Shown: positions 1 through 5,885 of the stretch, piece after piece | How positions within the stretch are numbered: the first letter of the stretch is position 1 | Layout of the letters: each line of letters starts with the position of its first letter | Virus record (IMG/VR): IMGVR_UViG_3300010885_027453 | Location: 1 to 27,793 of that record | Source of the DNA: a virus | Length of the DNA stretch: 27,793 bases | Strand: one strand, 5' to 3' | Notes under the pieces: model-generated | What the model saw: the letters and a program-made list of their open reading frames with translations, nothing else | The model's database searches: none | What the model was told of the DNA's origin: nothing | Position numbers and translations under genes: made by a program

Positions 1-1
1 C

Positions 2-541
2 AGCCTATACGATGTCCTCAAGGACGACGGCATCGCCTCAACCTCCACGTTAACCCCGCGCTTGACGACCCCTAAAACAATACCCATTGTGGGCGAAGTT
101 GCGGCGGGGCTTTGGCGGGAAACGATGCTGGCTAATCAGAACCCAGACGAGTTTATCGCCTTGTCGGTCGATGGATATGACCCGGCGGACCTCTATGCCC
201 TTCGCGTTTCTGGGCGCTCGATGGACTTGGTTTATCCGCCTGGGCGTTGTTTGGTCGTGGCTCCGGTTTCGCAATCGGGCCTCCGCGTCGGGGATCATGT
301 CATCGTCGAACGGACTCGCGCGGGACTTGTTGAGATTACGGTGAAAGAGCTGGTCATGGAGGGCGGCAAGGCGTGGCTCTACCCGCGCAGCTCGTCGCCA
401 GAGTTCCAGACGCCCCTCCTGATCGACGGCTCTGATCTGGATCAGGACGCCCCGCGCGTGATCGGTGTTGTCGTCGCCGATTACGTCCAGCGGCAGCGCC
501 CGACCGAGTTCTTCACCCTCCCCGCGAATCTCCAGGGCTAG
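2..541 (+). CDS. Phage repressor, S24/LexA-type self-cleaving C-terminal domain (5' truncated by window edge)
   Basis: The frame is open from base 2 and gives about 179 residues, so the N-terminal helix-turn-helix is outside the window. The visible part matches the S24 peptidase (LexA/CI) fold. It has an Ala-Gly cleavage-site candidate in GEVAAGLW (residues 35-36 of the fragment), the nucleophile in SGRSMD (Ser73) and the general-base lysine in TVKEL (Lys115). Family members repress lytic promoters and self-cleave when bound to RecA filaments, releasing the prophage. It is followed by a hairpin terminator and two candidate operators at 582-623, and is co-directional with the early operon it would control. 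A TTG at 62 could serve as an internal start, but upstream in-frame coding (SLYDVLKDDG) argues that this is only the tail of a longer protein. Confidence 0.85.
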   Translation, partial: SLYDVLKDDGIASTSTLTPRLTTPKTIPIVGEVAAGLWRETMLANQNPDEFIALSVDGYDPADLYALRVSGRSMDLVYPPGRCLVVAPVSQSGLRVGDHVIVERTRAGLVEITVKELVMEGGKAWLYPRSSSPEFQTPLLIDGSDLDQDAPRVIGVVVADYVQRQRPTEFFTLPANLQG

Positions 542-581
542 GCCCCGCTCGGCCTGCCGGCGGTTTGGCGTGTGATGCGTG

Positions 582-595
582 GGGCTTAAAAGCCC
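582..595. promoter_or_regulatory. Candidate repressor operator 1 (14-bp near-palindrome)
   Basis: GGGCTTAAAAGCCC matches the second site at 610-623 at 12 of 14 positions (consensus GGGCTTAWARGCCC). Both are inverted repeats with GGGC/GCCC ends. The two starts are 28 bp apart, placing them on a similar face at a spacing near 2.7 helical turns. Assignment to the adjacent repressor is inference. Confidence 0.5.
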
Positions 596-599
596 TTTT
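582..599 (+). terminator. Terminator-like hairpin after the repressor gene
   Basis: GGGCT (582-586) pairs with AGCCC (591-595) around a TAAA loop, followed directly by four T (596-599). It sits 40 bp after the repressor stop, as expected for a weak rho-independent terminator. The same bases form one of the two candidate operators, so the dual role is open. Confidence 0.45.
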
Positions 600-603
600 A
601 TGA

Positions 604-632
604 TTGACAGGGCTTATAGGCCCCGTCATAGT
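604..632 (+). promoter_or_regulatory. Early promoter (sigma70-like)
   Basis: A perfect -35 hexamer TTGACA (604-609) is followed after 17 bp by CATAGT (627-632, 4 of 6 matches to TATAAT). The start would fall near 639, about 20 bp upstream of the first early gene at 659, which has a GGGAG Shine-Dalgarno at 647-651. The spacer holds a candidate operator. Confidence 0.6.
610..623. promoter_or_regulatory. Candidate repressor operator 2, between -35 and -10
   Basis: GGGCTTATAGGCCC is the second copy of the near-palindrome found at 582-595. It lies entirely within the spacer of the promoter at 604-632, so a protein bound here would block RNA polymerase. This is the classic position for a phage repressor operator. 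Confidence 0.55.
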
Positions 633-658
633 CTCCCCACGAACAAGGGAGACACCCC

Positions 659-880
659 ATGCATCTTGACCCCACCACCGAGGCCGGAAAGGCCTGGATC
701 GTCGACCAGTTCGGCGACCTCAATCATTACGATCTGCCCGAGTGCAGCCACTGCAAGGGGCTGTTCACCGAATGGTCCGACCTGACTGAAGGCGAGTGCG
801 AAGACTGCGCCGCCATCCCCTGCGACGGCCCCGGCAAGCCGGTGTCCTCGCACTGGTGCTACGGGGGGTCCTGCGTATGA
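659..880 (+). CDS. Small Cys-rich protein, first gene of early operon
   Basis: A 73-residue protein that I do not recognise. It holds two CxxC-type pairs (CSHC near residue 29, CEDC near residue 48) plus further cysteines near the C-terminus (PCDG, HWCYGGSCV), which suggests a zinc-binding knuckle. The ATG at 659 has a good Shine-Dalgarno (GGGAG) 7 bp upstream. As the first gene behind the repressed promoter it holds the place usually taken by a Cro-type or anti-host protein, but it has no helix-turn-helix. Its stop overlaps the next start by 4 nt (ATGA). Function unknown. Confidence 0.75.
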   Translation: MHLDPTTEAGKAWIVDQFGDLNHYDLPECSHCKGLFTEWSDLTEGECEDCAAIPCDGPGKPVSSHWCYGGSCV

Positions 881-1203
881 GCGCCCCCATCCCCTTCCCC
901 GCCGGCATTGCCCGCGACATGGCGCGGGTTCGCATCCTTGCGAACGATCTGCAGCGCCTGATCACCGATCTGGACCATCACGCCGCCATCACGCCCACCG
1001 CCTATGCGCGGATCGGCAATCTGGCCGACGACGCGTGGAGCAAGGCTCACGACCTCCAAGCGGCGCTCAATCAGGTCAGCCTGACCGCCGCCGACCGGAT
1101 GTGTGCCCAGCAGGATCGCTCTTACCCGGTCGAAAGCGGCGAAGAGCTGGCGAGCATTGTCCGCAGGCTGGCGTTCGATCTGACCGACGGAGGCGGGGCA
1201 TGA
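877..1203 (+). CDS. Hypothetical early phage protein, 108 aa
   Basis: Starts at an ATG that overlaps the preceding stop (ATGA), which is why this start is preferred over an upstream in-frame ATG at 796. It is predicted largely helical (MARVRILANDLQRLITDLDH, DDAWSKAHDLQAALNQV), without membrane segments or a recognised catalytic motif. Its place in a run of tightly overlapping genes supports it being real. No function can be assigned. Confidence 0.7.
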   Translation: MSAPIPFPAGIARDMARVRILANDLQRLITDLDHHAAITPTAYARIGNLADDAWSKAHDLQAALNQVSLTAADRMCAQQDRSYPVESGEELASIVRRLAFDLTDGGGA

Positions 1204-1475
1204 ACCGGACCCTGACCGCCCGCGAGGCCGCCGAGGCTATTGAGCAATTCGGTGACGACCTCGCCGCCCTGCAGATCGCCTTTGATGGCCTGTGCCGCCG
1301 GATGCCGTCTGGCTTCCTTGATGGCGTCAACAGCATCCCCAATCAGGACGAGCTGGACACCATTGCCGAGGCCTTCCGCGCCGAGGGGATGCGCCTGAAC
1401 GCCCTCTGCGACGAAGCCGAGGAAGCCGACGACCGGCGCCGGGGCAACTATCTTGAGCGGGATTACCGCCCATGA
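1200..1475 (+). CDS. Hypothetical early phage protein, 91 aa
   Basis: ATG at 1200 overlaps the previous stop by 4 nt. The protein is acidic and helical, with a coiled-coil-like C-terminal half rich in Ala, Glu and Asp (LDTIAEAFRAEGMRLNALCD). No recognisable domain. The next gene starts on its stop (ATGA at 1472). Function unknown. Confidence 0.7.
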   Translation: MNRTLTAREAAEAIEQFGDDLAALQIAFDGLCRRMPSGFLDGVNSIPNQDELDTIAEAFRAEGMRLNALCDEAEEADDRRRGNYLERDYRP

Positions 1476-1639
1476 CCCCGGCCCTCCCAGAGCGCCCCCG
1501 GCCTCGCAAGCACTGCGACGGCTGCGGGGTCCAGATCGTGCGGGCCGTGAAGCCCGTCAAGAAAACCACTGGCCGCCGGGTCTGCCTGGACTGCGCCGAA
1601 GTCGAGACCGGGAAGGTCTCGCCAGATTGGGATTGCTGA
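1472..1639 (+). CDS. Small zinc-ribbon-like protein, 55 aa
   Basis: Begins at ATG 1472 (4-nt overlap) and ends at TGA 1637-1639. It has a CDGC pair near residue 15 and a CLDC pair near residue 38, separated by a basic stretch (VKPVKKTTGRR). This four-cysteine layout is typical of a zinc ribbon that may bind nucleic acid or a host protein. Basic N-terminus (PERPRPRKH). Many phage early operons carry such proteins; the target is not evident here. Confidence 0.65.
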   Translation: MTPALPERPRPRKHCDGCGVQIVRAVKPVKKTTGRRVCLDCAEVETGKVSPDWDC

Positions 1640-1641
1640 CC

Positions 1642-1803
1642 ATGAACATCGACCTGACCGGAGTCCCCGGTTTCAAGGCTGACGGCCCGCCCTCGAAAGA
1701 CTGGGTGCAGCCCCTCCCCATCCTGAAGGCGATGGCCGCTTTCACCGTCTACACGCTGGCCGTGGCTGGGCTGTGCGTGGCTGTCTGGATGGTGGCGGGA
1801 TGA
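1642..1803 (+). CDS. Small membrane protein, 53 aa
   Basis: ATG at 1642, two bases after the previous stop; the only early-operon junction without overlap. The C-terminal half is one strongly hydrophobic segment (residues about 29-51, MAAFTVYTLAVAGLCVAVW), so it should be an inner-membrane protein with its N-terminus in the cytoplasm. Function unknown; it could act in host takeover or exclusion. Next gene overlaps by ATGA. Confidence 0.65.
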   Translation: MNIDLTGVPGFKADGPPSKDWVQPLPILKAMAAFTVYTLAVAGLCVAVWMVAG

Positions 1804-1970
1804 GCCCGGAAGAACCCGAAGTCCTGATGGACCTGACCGTCTTTGGTGTCGAACGCGCCATTGACGACTTCATGCGCGAAGCCCGGCGCAACCCCGACGA
1901 AGCCAGAGCGCACCGCGAACGGATGCGCCAATACGCCAACCTTCTGGAACAAGAGGCCGCCCGCCTATGA
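1800..1970 (+). CDS. Hypothetical early phage protein, 56 aa
   Basis: ATG at 1800 overlaps the previous stop. Charged, fully helical protein (FGVERAIDDFMREARRNPDE, HRERMRQYANLLEQEAARL) with no recognised domain. It lies directly before the Rad52-like gene and overlaps it by 4 nt, so it is translated with the recombination module. Function unknown. Confidence 0.65.
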   Translation: MSPEEPEVLMDLTVFGVERAIDDFMREARRNPDEARAHRERMRQYANLLEQEAARL

Positions 1971-2635
1971 CCGATTTCTTTGACCGCCTCGCCGCACCGT
2001 TCCCGGCTGACGCTATTTCGTGGCGCATCGGATCCACCACCCAGGACAAGACCAAGGGCATGGCTCTGGCCTATCTGGACGCCCGCGATGTCATGGACCG
2101 GCTGGACCTTGTGTGCGGCCCTGCTGGATGGGAACGTCGCCACCCGCACGTCGGGGGAACGACCACCTGCGAAATTGCCATCTGGGTTCCCATTCTGGAA
2201 CGCTGGGTCGTCAAGTCCGATGGGGCTGGGGATACCCAGGTCGAGGCGGAAAAGGGCAGCCTGTCCGACGCCTTCAAGCGCGCCGCCGTCAACTGGGGAA
2301 TCGGGCGCTATCTCTACAGCCTGCCCAGCCCGTGGGTTGAACTGGAGGGCGCCGGGCGTGGCCAGAAGATCAAGGCCAGCGAGTTCGGAAAACTTCGCCA
2401 CATCCTGAATAGCCACACCGGCATTTCAGCCAAGTCCGCCGCGCAGGCCAAGAAGGATCAGGACTTCGAGTTCTTCAAGGCCAAGATTGACGAGTGCGAC
2501 GACATGGAGGCCTTGGGCGCCGTAGGCCGGGAGATCAAGCAGGCCCTGCCCATGCTCCCCGCCGCGCACCGTGAGCCCCTACAGGACGCCTATGCCCACC
2601 GGCGCGAGGCCATCCTTGAAAGACAGGCCGCATGA
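1967..2635 (+). CDS. Rad52/Rad22-family single-strand annealing protein
   Basis: A 222-residue protein with the phage Rad52-family signature DAFKRAAVNWGIGRYLY (residues 101-117) and the upstream fold features YLDARDVMDRLDLVCGPAGW and KGSLSDAF. Family members form rings on single-stranded DNA and anneal complementary strands in phage recombination, replication and genome repair, replacing RecA-type functions. The family core lies in residues about 1-150; the rest is a helical, charged tail. It overlaps both neighbours by 4 nt and is followed by a NinB-like gene, giving a phage recombination module. The family call is strong; which ring partners or exonuclease it uses is not visible, as no exonuclease gene is in the window. 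Confidence 0.88.
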   Translation: MTDFFDRLAAPFPADAISWRIGSTTQDKTKGMALAYLDARDVMDRLDLVCGPAGWERRHPHVGGTTTCEIAIWVPILERWVVKSDGAGDTQVEAEKGSLSDAFKRAAVNWGIGRYLYSLPSPWVELEGAGRGQKIKASEFGKLRHILNSHTGISAKSAAQAKKDQDFEFFKAKIDECDDMEALGAVGREIKQALPMLPAAHREPLQDAYAHRREAILERQAA

Positions 2636-3033
2636 CCCGCCACTGCCTGAAACTGACCAGCCACAATCGCGACTTGGCCATCAGAGGCGTCCGAAACGCC
2701 CCGGACGGCTGGCTGCTGGAAATCCGCGAACCGACCAGATCCACCGAACAGAACGCCGCATTGTGGTCGCTGCTGACCCAGGTGGCCCGCCAGAGGCCGA
2801 TCCACAACAGCGTCAAGATGTCAGCCGAACTGTGGAAGGCCGTCTTCATGGATGCGTGGGGCGCCGAGGTGAAGTTCCTCCCGAAGCTGGAGGGCGACGG
2901 CATGTTCCCGGCGGGCCACCGGTCCTCGCACCTGACGGTCGGGGAGATGGTGTCGCTGATCGAGATGATCCTCGCATGGACGGCCAAGGAAGGCCTGACC
3001 GTTCAGCACTTCGACGAGCGGGTGGCCGCGTGA
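2632..3033 (+). CDS. ninB: NinB-like recombination protein
   Basis: 133 residues matching the lambda NinB (Orf) family: the conserved segment with an Arg-rich lead and STEQNAALWSLLTQVA (residues about 39-54), then KMSAELWKAVFMDAWG and a C-terminal TVGEMVSLIEMILAW. NinB/Orf proteins bind single-stranded DNA and SSB and stand in for RecFOR in phage recombination. Starts with ATGA overlap on the Rad52-like gene and ends overlapping the next gene's GTG. Length is close to the family norm (about 140). Confidence 0.85.
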   Translation: MTRHCLKLTSHNRDLAIRGVRNAPDGWLLEIREPTRSTEQNAALWSLLTQVARQRPIHNSVKMSAELWKAVFMDAWGAEVKFLPKLEGDGMFPAGHRSSHLTVGEMVSLIEMILAWTAKEGLTVQHFDERVAA

Positions 3034-3650
3034 GAGTCCTTGTCGCCTGCGAGTTCAGCGGCACTGTCCGCCGCGCCTTCGCCGCCCGTGGTCACGATGC
3101 ATGGTCCTGCGATCTGCTGCCGGCTGAAGACGGCTCTAACCGCCACATCACCGGAGACGCGCGCAACCACCTGGACGACGGCTGGGACTTGTTGATGGTC
3201 GCGCACCCGCCATGCACCAGGCTTTGCAACAGTGGCGTCAGGTGGCTGCGCACGCCGCCGCCCGGCAGGACAGCCGGCGACATGCAGGCCGATCTGGTCG
3301 AGGGCGCCGCGCTATTCTCGGCGTTTTGGAACGCACCCATCGAGCGGATCGCCGTCGAGAATCCCGTCATGCACCGCCATGCGAAGGCGCTGATCGAGGG
3401 GTATCCGGAGCCCGCCCAGAGCGTCCAGCCGTGGCAATTTGGTCATGGTGAGACCAAGCGGACCTGCCTCTGGCTGAAAAACCTGCCGCCGCTGGTTCCG
3501 ACCAACATCGTGGCAGGACGCGAGGCCCGCGTTCACCGGATGCCGCCCGGACCCAACCGCTGGAAAGAGCGCAGCCGGTTTTTCACCGGCATTGCCGAGG
3601 CGATGGCCGACCAGTGGGGCGACTTGGCGGCCCTGGAGCAAGCAGCATGA
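3030..3650 (+). CDS. Compact C5-cytosine methyltransferase-like protein
   Basis: 206 residues starting at a GTG that overlaps the ninB-like stop (GTGA). Motifs resemble a shrunken C5-methyltransferase: an AdoMet-binding-like start RVLVACEFSG with an acidic SCDLLPAE, a HPPC segment (residues 59-62) at the place of the catalytic PC motif IV, and VENP (109-112) like motif VI. It is about 100 residues shorter than usual C5 enzymes and seems to have little room for a target-recognition domain. Phage versions are often annotated as DNA cytosine methyltransferases, but activity is not certain. It may modify phage DNA or have lost catalysis. It is embedded in the recombination module. Confidence 0.65.
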   Translation: MRVLVACEFSGTVRRAFAARGHDAWSCDLLPAEDGSNRHITGDARNHLDDGWDLLMVAHPPCTRLCNSGVRWLRTPPPGRTAGDMQADLVEGAALFSAFWNAPIERIAVENPVMHRHAKALIEGYPEPAQSVQPWQFGHGETKRTCLWLKNLPPLVPTNIVAGREARVHRMPPGPNRWKERSRFFTGIAEAMADQWGDLAALEQAA

Positions 3651-3844
3651 CCCGCGCCGCCAAAATCCCCCAGGCCGAGGTTCAGCGCATGATCAGGGCT
3701 GTGGAAAACGAGGGCAAACAGGTCGCCGCTGTGGATATGCACCCCGGCGGCGTTGTGCGGCTCTTGATTGGCGAGCCGTTCCGAGCCGGTGATCTGGCGC
3801 AGGAGAGCGCGGACGAATGGGATCGGCTCATCGCCGCCCAATGA
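3647..3844 (+). CDS. Hypothetical protein preceding the integrase, 65 aa
   Basis: ATG at 3647 overlaps the upstream stop and its own stop overlaps the integrase start (ATGA at 3841). The N-terminal half is helical (IPQAEVQRMIRAVENEGKQ), followed by a beta-rich part (VAAVDMHPGGVVRLLIGEP). Small proteins of this kind often stand directly before integrase genes in alphaproteobacterial prophages. A role as excisionase or recombination directionality factor is a guess from position only; no winged-helix or HTH motif is obvious. Confidence 0.65.
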   Translation: MTRAAKIPQAEVQRMIRAVENEGKQVAAVDMHPGGVVRLLIGEPFRAGDLAQESADEWDRLIAAQ

Positions 3845-4887
3845 AACCCGTGGCCTCTGTCATCTTGAAGTATCTGGTTCGGGATAGGGACCGGCACGGA
3901 AACGTGCGCCACTATTTCAGGGCGCCGGGCCGTCCGAAGGTGCGGCTGCATGGCGACCCCGGCAGCAAGGCGTTCATGGATGCCTATTCTGCCGCCCTAG
4001 AGGCGCTACAGGAGCCCACCGCCGGCGCGGGCAAGGCTCCGCGTCCCGGAACCATCTCGGCCCTCTGTGTGGCGTTCTACCAGTCCAGCGACTTCCGGCA
4101 GCTGGCCACCCACACGCGCTACACCTACCGGCAGATTCTCGACCATTTCCGCGAGGCCTACGGGACCGGCAAGGCTGGAGCCTTGTCTTCAGAGGTGATT
4201 AAGAAAATCCTCGACAAATGGGCCGACCGGCCCGCCCAGGCGAAAAACATCCTGAAAGTCCTGCGGGTGCTGTTCCGGTTCGCGGTCAGCCGGGGACTGG
4301 TCAAGTCGAACCCCGCCGCAGCGGTGCAATTCAAGGCGCCGAAAACGGAAGGATATCGCGCCTGGACGGATGCCGACATCGAGGCATTCGAGGCGCACTG
4401 GCCGGAAGGGTCACGCGCCCGGCTGGCCCTCGCCCTGCTGCTCTACACCGGCCAGAGAAGATCCGACGTGGTGAAGATGGGCCGGCAGCACCTCACGGAC
4501 GGCGCCATCCGCCTTCGCCAGCAGAAGGGCGGTGCGAGCGCGCCGCTGCTTACCCTGCCGATCCATCCGAAGCTGCGAGCCGCGCTCGACCTGTTGCCGG
4601 CTGGTCAGCTTACGTTCCTGATGACCGCCCACGGCAAGCCCATGAGCCCCTACGGCTTTTCCAACTGGTTCGCCGACTGCGCCAAGAAGGCAGGGCTCCC
4701 AGAGCATTCATCGCCCCACGGCCTGCGGAAAGCAGCCGCCAGGCGCATGGCCGAGGCCGGATGCACCACGATGGAAATAATGTCCGTGACCGGTCACCAG
4801 AGCCTGCGGGAGGTCGAACGCTACACCGCCTCGGTCAGCCAGAAACGGCTCGCGCAATCGGCCCTGGACCGTATGCAGAACGGATGA
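3841..4887 (+). CDS. int: Tyrosine recombinase integrase
   Basis: 348 residues. The N-terminal arm-binding part is followed by a SAM-like core-binding domain (residues about 70-160) and the catalytic domain. Catalytic residues are visible: Arg206 in TGQRRSDV, His293 and Arg296 in SPHGLRKA, His319 in TGHQS and the nucleophile Tyr328 in VERYT. It catalyses site-specific integration and excision of the phage genome. The ATG at 3841 is chosen for its ATGA overlap with the previous gene. The 291-bp repeat-rich gap immediately after it is the natural place for attP. No truncation is seen; length is normal for phage integrases. Confidence 0.93.
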   Translation: MKPVASVILKYLVRDRDRHGNVRHYFRAPGRPKVRLHGDPGSKAFMDAYSAALEALQEPTAGAGKAPRPGTISALCVAFYQSSDFRQLATHTRYTYRQILDHFREAYGTGKAGALSSEVIKKILDKWADRPAQAKNILKVLRVLFRFAVSRGLVKSNPAAAVQFKAPKTEGYRAWTDADIEAFEAHWPEGSRARLALALLLYTGQRRSDVVKMGRQHLTDGAIRLRQQKGGASAPLLTLPIHPKLRAALDLLPAGQLTFLMTAHGKPMSPYGFSNWFADCAKKAGLPEHSSPHGLRKAAARRMAEAGCTTMEIMSVTGHQSLREVERYTASVSQKRLAQSALDRMQNG

Positions 4888-4889
4888 CT

Positions 4890-5059
4890 GTCCCACCCGA
4901 TTGTCCCACCGAAAAAATCCCCTTGCACAGAAGGAATTTTCGAGGGGATTGGTAGGCCGGGTGGGGGTGGGGTTCCGTAGCAGAATCAACGTGGTGCGCC
5001 GTCCCACCGTGTTTTCGGACCCATTGCCCTGCTTGGGTTCCTGACGGCAGTGTCCCACC
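4890..5059 (+). repeat. Four direct copies of GTCCCACC (candidate integrase arm sites)
   Basis: Perfect 8-mers at 4890-4897, 4903-4910, 5001-5008 and 5052-5059, all in the same orientation. Copies 2-4 share a following G, and copies 1, 2 and 4 share a preceding T. Copies 1 and 2 are 13 bp apart, as tandem arm-type sites often are. Binding by the adjacent integrase is inference. Confidence 0.6.
4916..4950. repeat. 8-bp inverted repeat, possible minus-strand terminator
   Basis: AATCCCCT (4916-4923) is complementary to AGGGGATT (4943-4950), with a 19-bp loop. Read on the minus strand the stem is followed by a run of T (the A run at 4912-4917), so it could stop leftward transcription or be a protein-binding site. 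The loop is long for a classic terminator. Confidence 0.35.
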
Positions 5060-5072
5060 GACCGTCCGAAAA
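5012..5072. repeat. 9-bp inverted repeat flanking a core-like site
   Basis: TTTTCGGAC (5012-5020) is exactly complementary to GTCCGAAAA (5064-5072). Between them lies a second imperfect inverted repeat, GGACCCA (5017-5023) against TGGGTTCC (5034-5041), with a 10-bp spacer that could be a strand-exchange core. Each outer arm lies a few bases after a GTCCCACCG copy. Confidence 0.45.
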
Positions 5073-5100
5073 TAATACGCAATCCCCGCGCATTTTCCTG

Positions 5101-5128
5101 TTGCGTCATACGCAGAAACTGCTAGGTT
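5101..5128 (+). promoter_or_regulatory. Possible promoter with overlapping palindrome
   Basis: TTGCGT (5101-5106), 16 bp, then TAGGTT (5123-5128) is a moderate sigma70 match, 50 bp upstream of the gene at 5179. A 13-bp inverted repeat TGCGTCATACGCA (5102-5114) overlaps the -35, and a further direct copy of ATACGCA lies at 5075-5081, which suggests an operator. Confidence 0.35.
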
Positions 5129-5178
5129 AAGTCATCGCTTGCGGGGAATGGTTCCACGGGGCGGCAGGGAACAGACCA

Positions 5179-5517
5179 ATGACCATCGAAACCGTCCTCA
5201 TTACGTTTCAAGAGAACATCGACCGCCTCACGGCCTGCACTGACGACAGCTACATCCTGGCCTGGGACAATGGCCTTGGCGTCCGGTTTGTTGAGCCCGG
5301 CAAGCCCGTCGCTTGCTCCTTGTGGGCCGCCGACGCGATAGTCACCCAGCAACAGGCCGACAAAATGCCGGAAGACGCTTGGGCATTCACGCCCATCGTT
5401 AGAAACGGCAATGGTGAACAAGCCAAATTGGTTACTCGGCAGGCCGCTATTGCCCGCGAACTTGAAGAAGCGCGACAGCATCTGGCCTTCTTTTCCGCAA
5501 AGGCGGCGGCTCAATGA
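5179..5517 (+). CDS. Hypothetical phage protein, 112 aa
   Basis: ATG at 5179, about 8 bp after an AGGGA Shine-Dalgarno-like stretch. The N-terminal part looks beta-rich (IETVLITFQENIDRLTACTD); the C-terminal end is a helix (QAAIARELEEARQHLAFFSA). I recognise no family. It is the first gene of a three-gene operon after the attP candidate; its stop overlaps the next ATG. Function unknown. Confidence 0.65.
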   Translation: MTIETVLITFQENIDRLTACTDDSYILAWDNGLGVRFVEPGKPVACSLWAADAIVTQQQADKMPEDAWAFTPIVRNGNGEQAKLVTRQAAIARELEEARQHLAFFSAKAAAQ

Positions 5518-5693
5518 GCCGCCGAACCCTCCGGGCCACGATCCCGGCTGAACTGCTGGACAAGATTTACAAGGCCGAGGGCTGGTTGCGCGGCCCCGGC
5601 GAGGTGCGCGTCCGCCGGGCCAATGCGCTCTATGTGATTACGCGCGACAATCGGGCAGGCGTTTACGTCGCCACACCAAAGGAACCCGCATGA
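5514..5693 (+). CDS. Hypothetical phage protein, 59 aa
   Basis: ATG at 5514 overlaps the upstream stop (ATGA) and the TGA at 5691-5693 overlaps the next ATG at 5690. A basic small protein (MSRRTLRATIPAELLDKIYK at the start, then GPGEVRVRRANALYVI) that looks alpha/beta and could bind nucleic acid. No recognised family. Support rests on the unbroken frame and the overlaps at both ends. Confidence 0.6.
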   Translation: MSRRTLRATIPAELLDKIYKAEGWLRGPGEVRVRRANALYVITRDNRAGVYVATPKEPA

Positions 5694-5881
5694 CTGCCGA
5701 CGAATATCGCGCCGCCCTCAAGGCGCTGGGCCTTACCCAGGTTGGCGCCGGCAAGCTGCTGGGCGTGTCTGCCCGCACTGCCCAGACCTATGCCGCCGAG
5801 GGACCAAGCGGCCCGGCTGCGTTCGCCATCCGGCTGCTGCTGTCCATGAGCGATAAAGACCGGGCCAAGTGGCTGGCATAG
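5690..5881 (+). CDS. Small HTH DNA-binding protein
   Basis: 63 residues. LTQVGAGKLLGVSARTAQTY (residues 15-34) is a clear lambda-repressor/XRE-like helix-turn-helix, with 'GLTQ..A..LGVS.RT...' spacing. It is likely a transcription regulator, perhaps filling the Cro role missing from the main control region, or regulating the promoter at 5101-5128. It ends a three-gene operon and faces the late operon tail-to-tail, with terminator-like hairpins between. Its target is not shown by the sequence. Confidence 0.75.
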   Translation: MTADEYRAALKALGLTQVGAGKLLGVSARTAQTYAAEGPSGPAAFAIRLLLSMSDKDRAKWLA

Positions 5882-5885
5882 CAAC

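Larger units (their letters stand above)
4888..5178. other. Non-coding, repeat-rich region; candidate attP
   Basis: 291 bp between the integrase stop and the next gene, with no convincing ORF. It contains four direct GTCCCACC copies, an 8-bp inverted repeat (4916-4923/4943-4950), a 9-bp inverted repeat (5012-5020/5064-5072) and a core-like inverted repeat (5017-5041). This arrangement resembles a tyrosine-recombinase attachment site with arm-type and core-type sites. No tRNA 3' end was recognised inside it. Confidence 0.5.

Noticed and set aside
579-785. Short plus-strand frame across the control region and first early gene
   Set aside because: It covers the promoter and operators and conflicts with the supported Cys-rich gene at 659, which has a better ribosome binding site.
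1742-2416. Minus-strand frame (224 codons) over the Rad52-like gene
   Set aside because: Antisense shadow of a well-identified gene with composition typical of reverse codon bias.
4218-4955. Plus-strand frame (245 codons) overlapping the integrase in another frame
   Set aside because: The integrase frame carries all catalytic motifs; this one is Arg/Pro-rich and runs past its stop only by chance.
4975-5060. Possible tRNA gene or tRNA 3' fragment in the attP candidate (TTGGGTTCCTGACGG)
   Set aside because: No T-arm consensus or cloverleaf could be drawn; only a weak inverted repeat is present.
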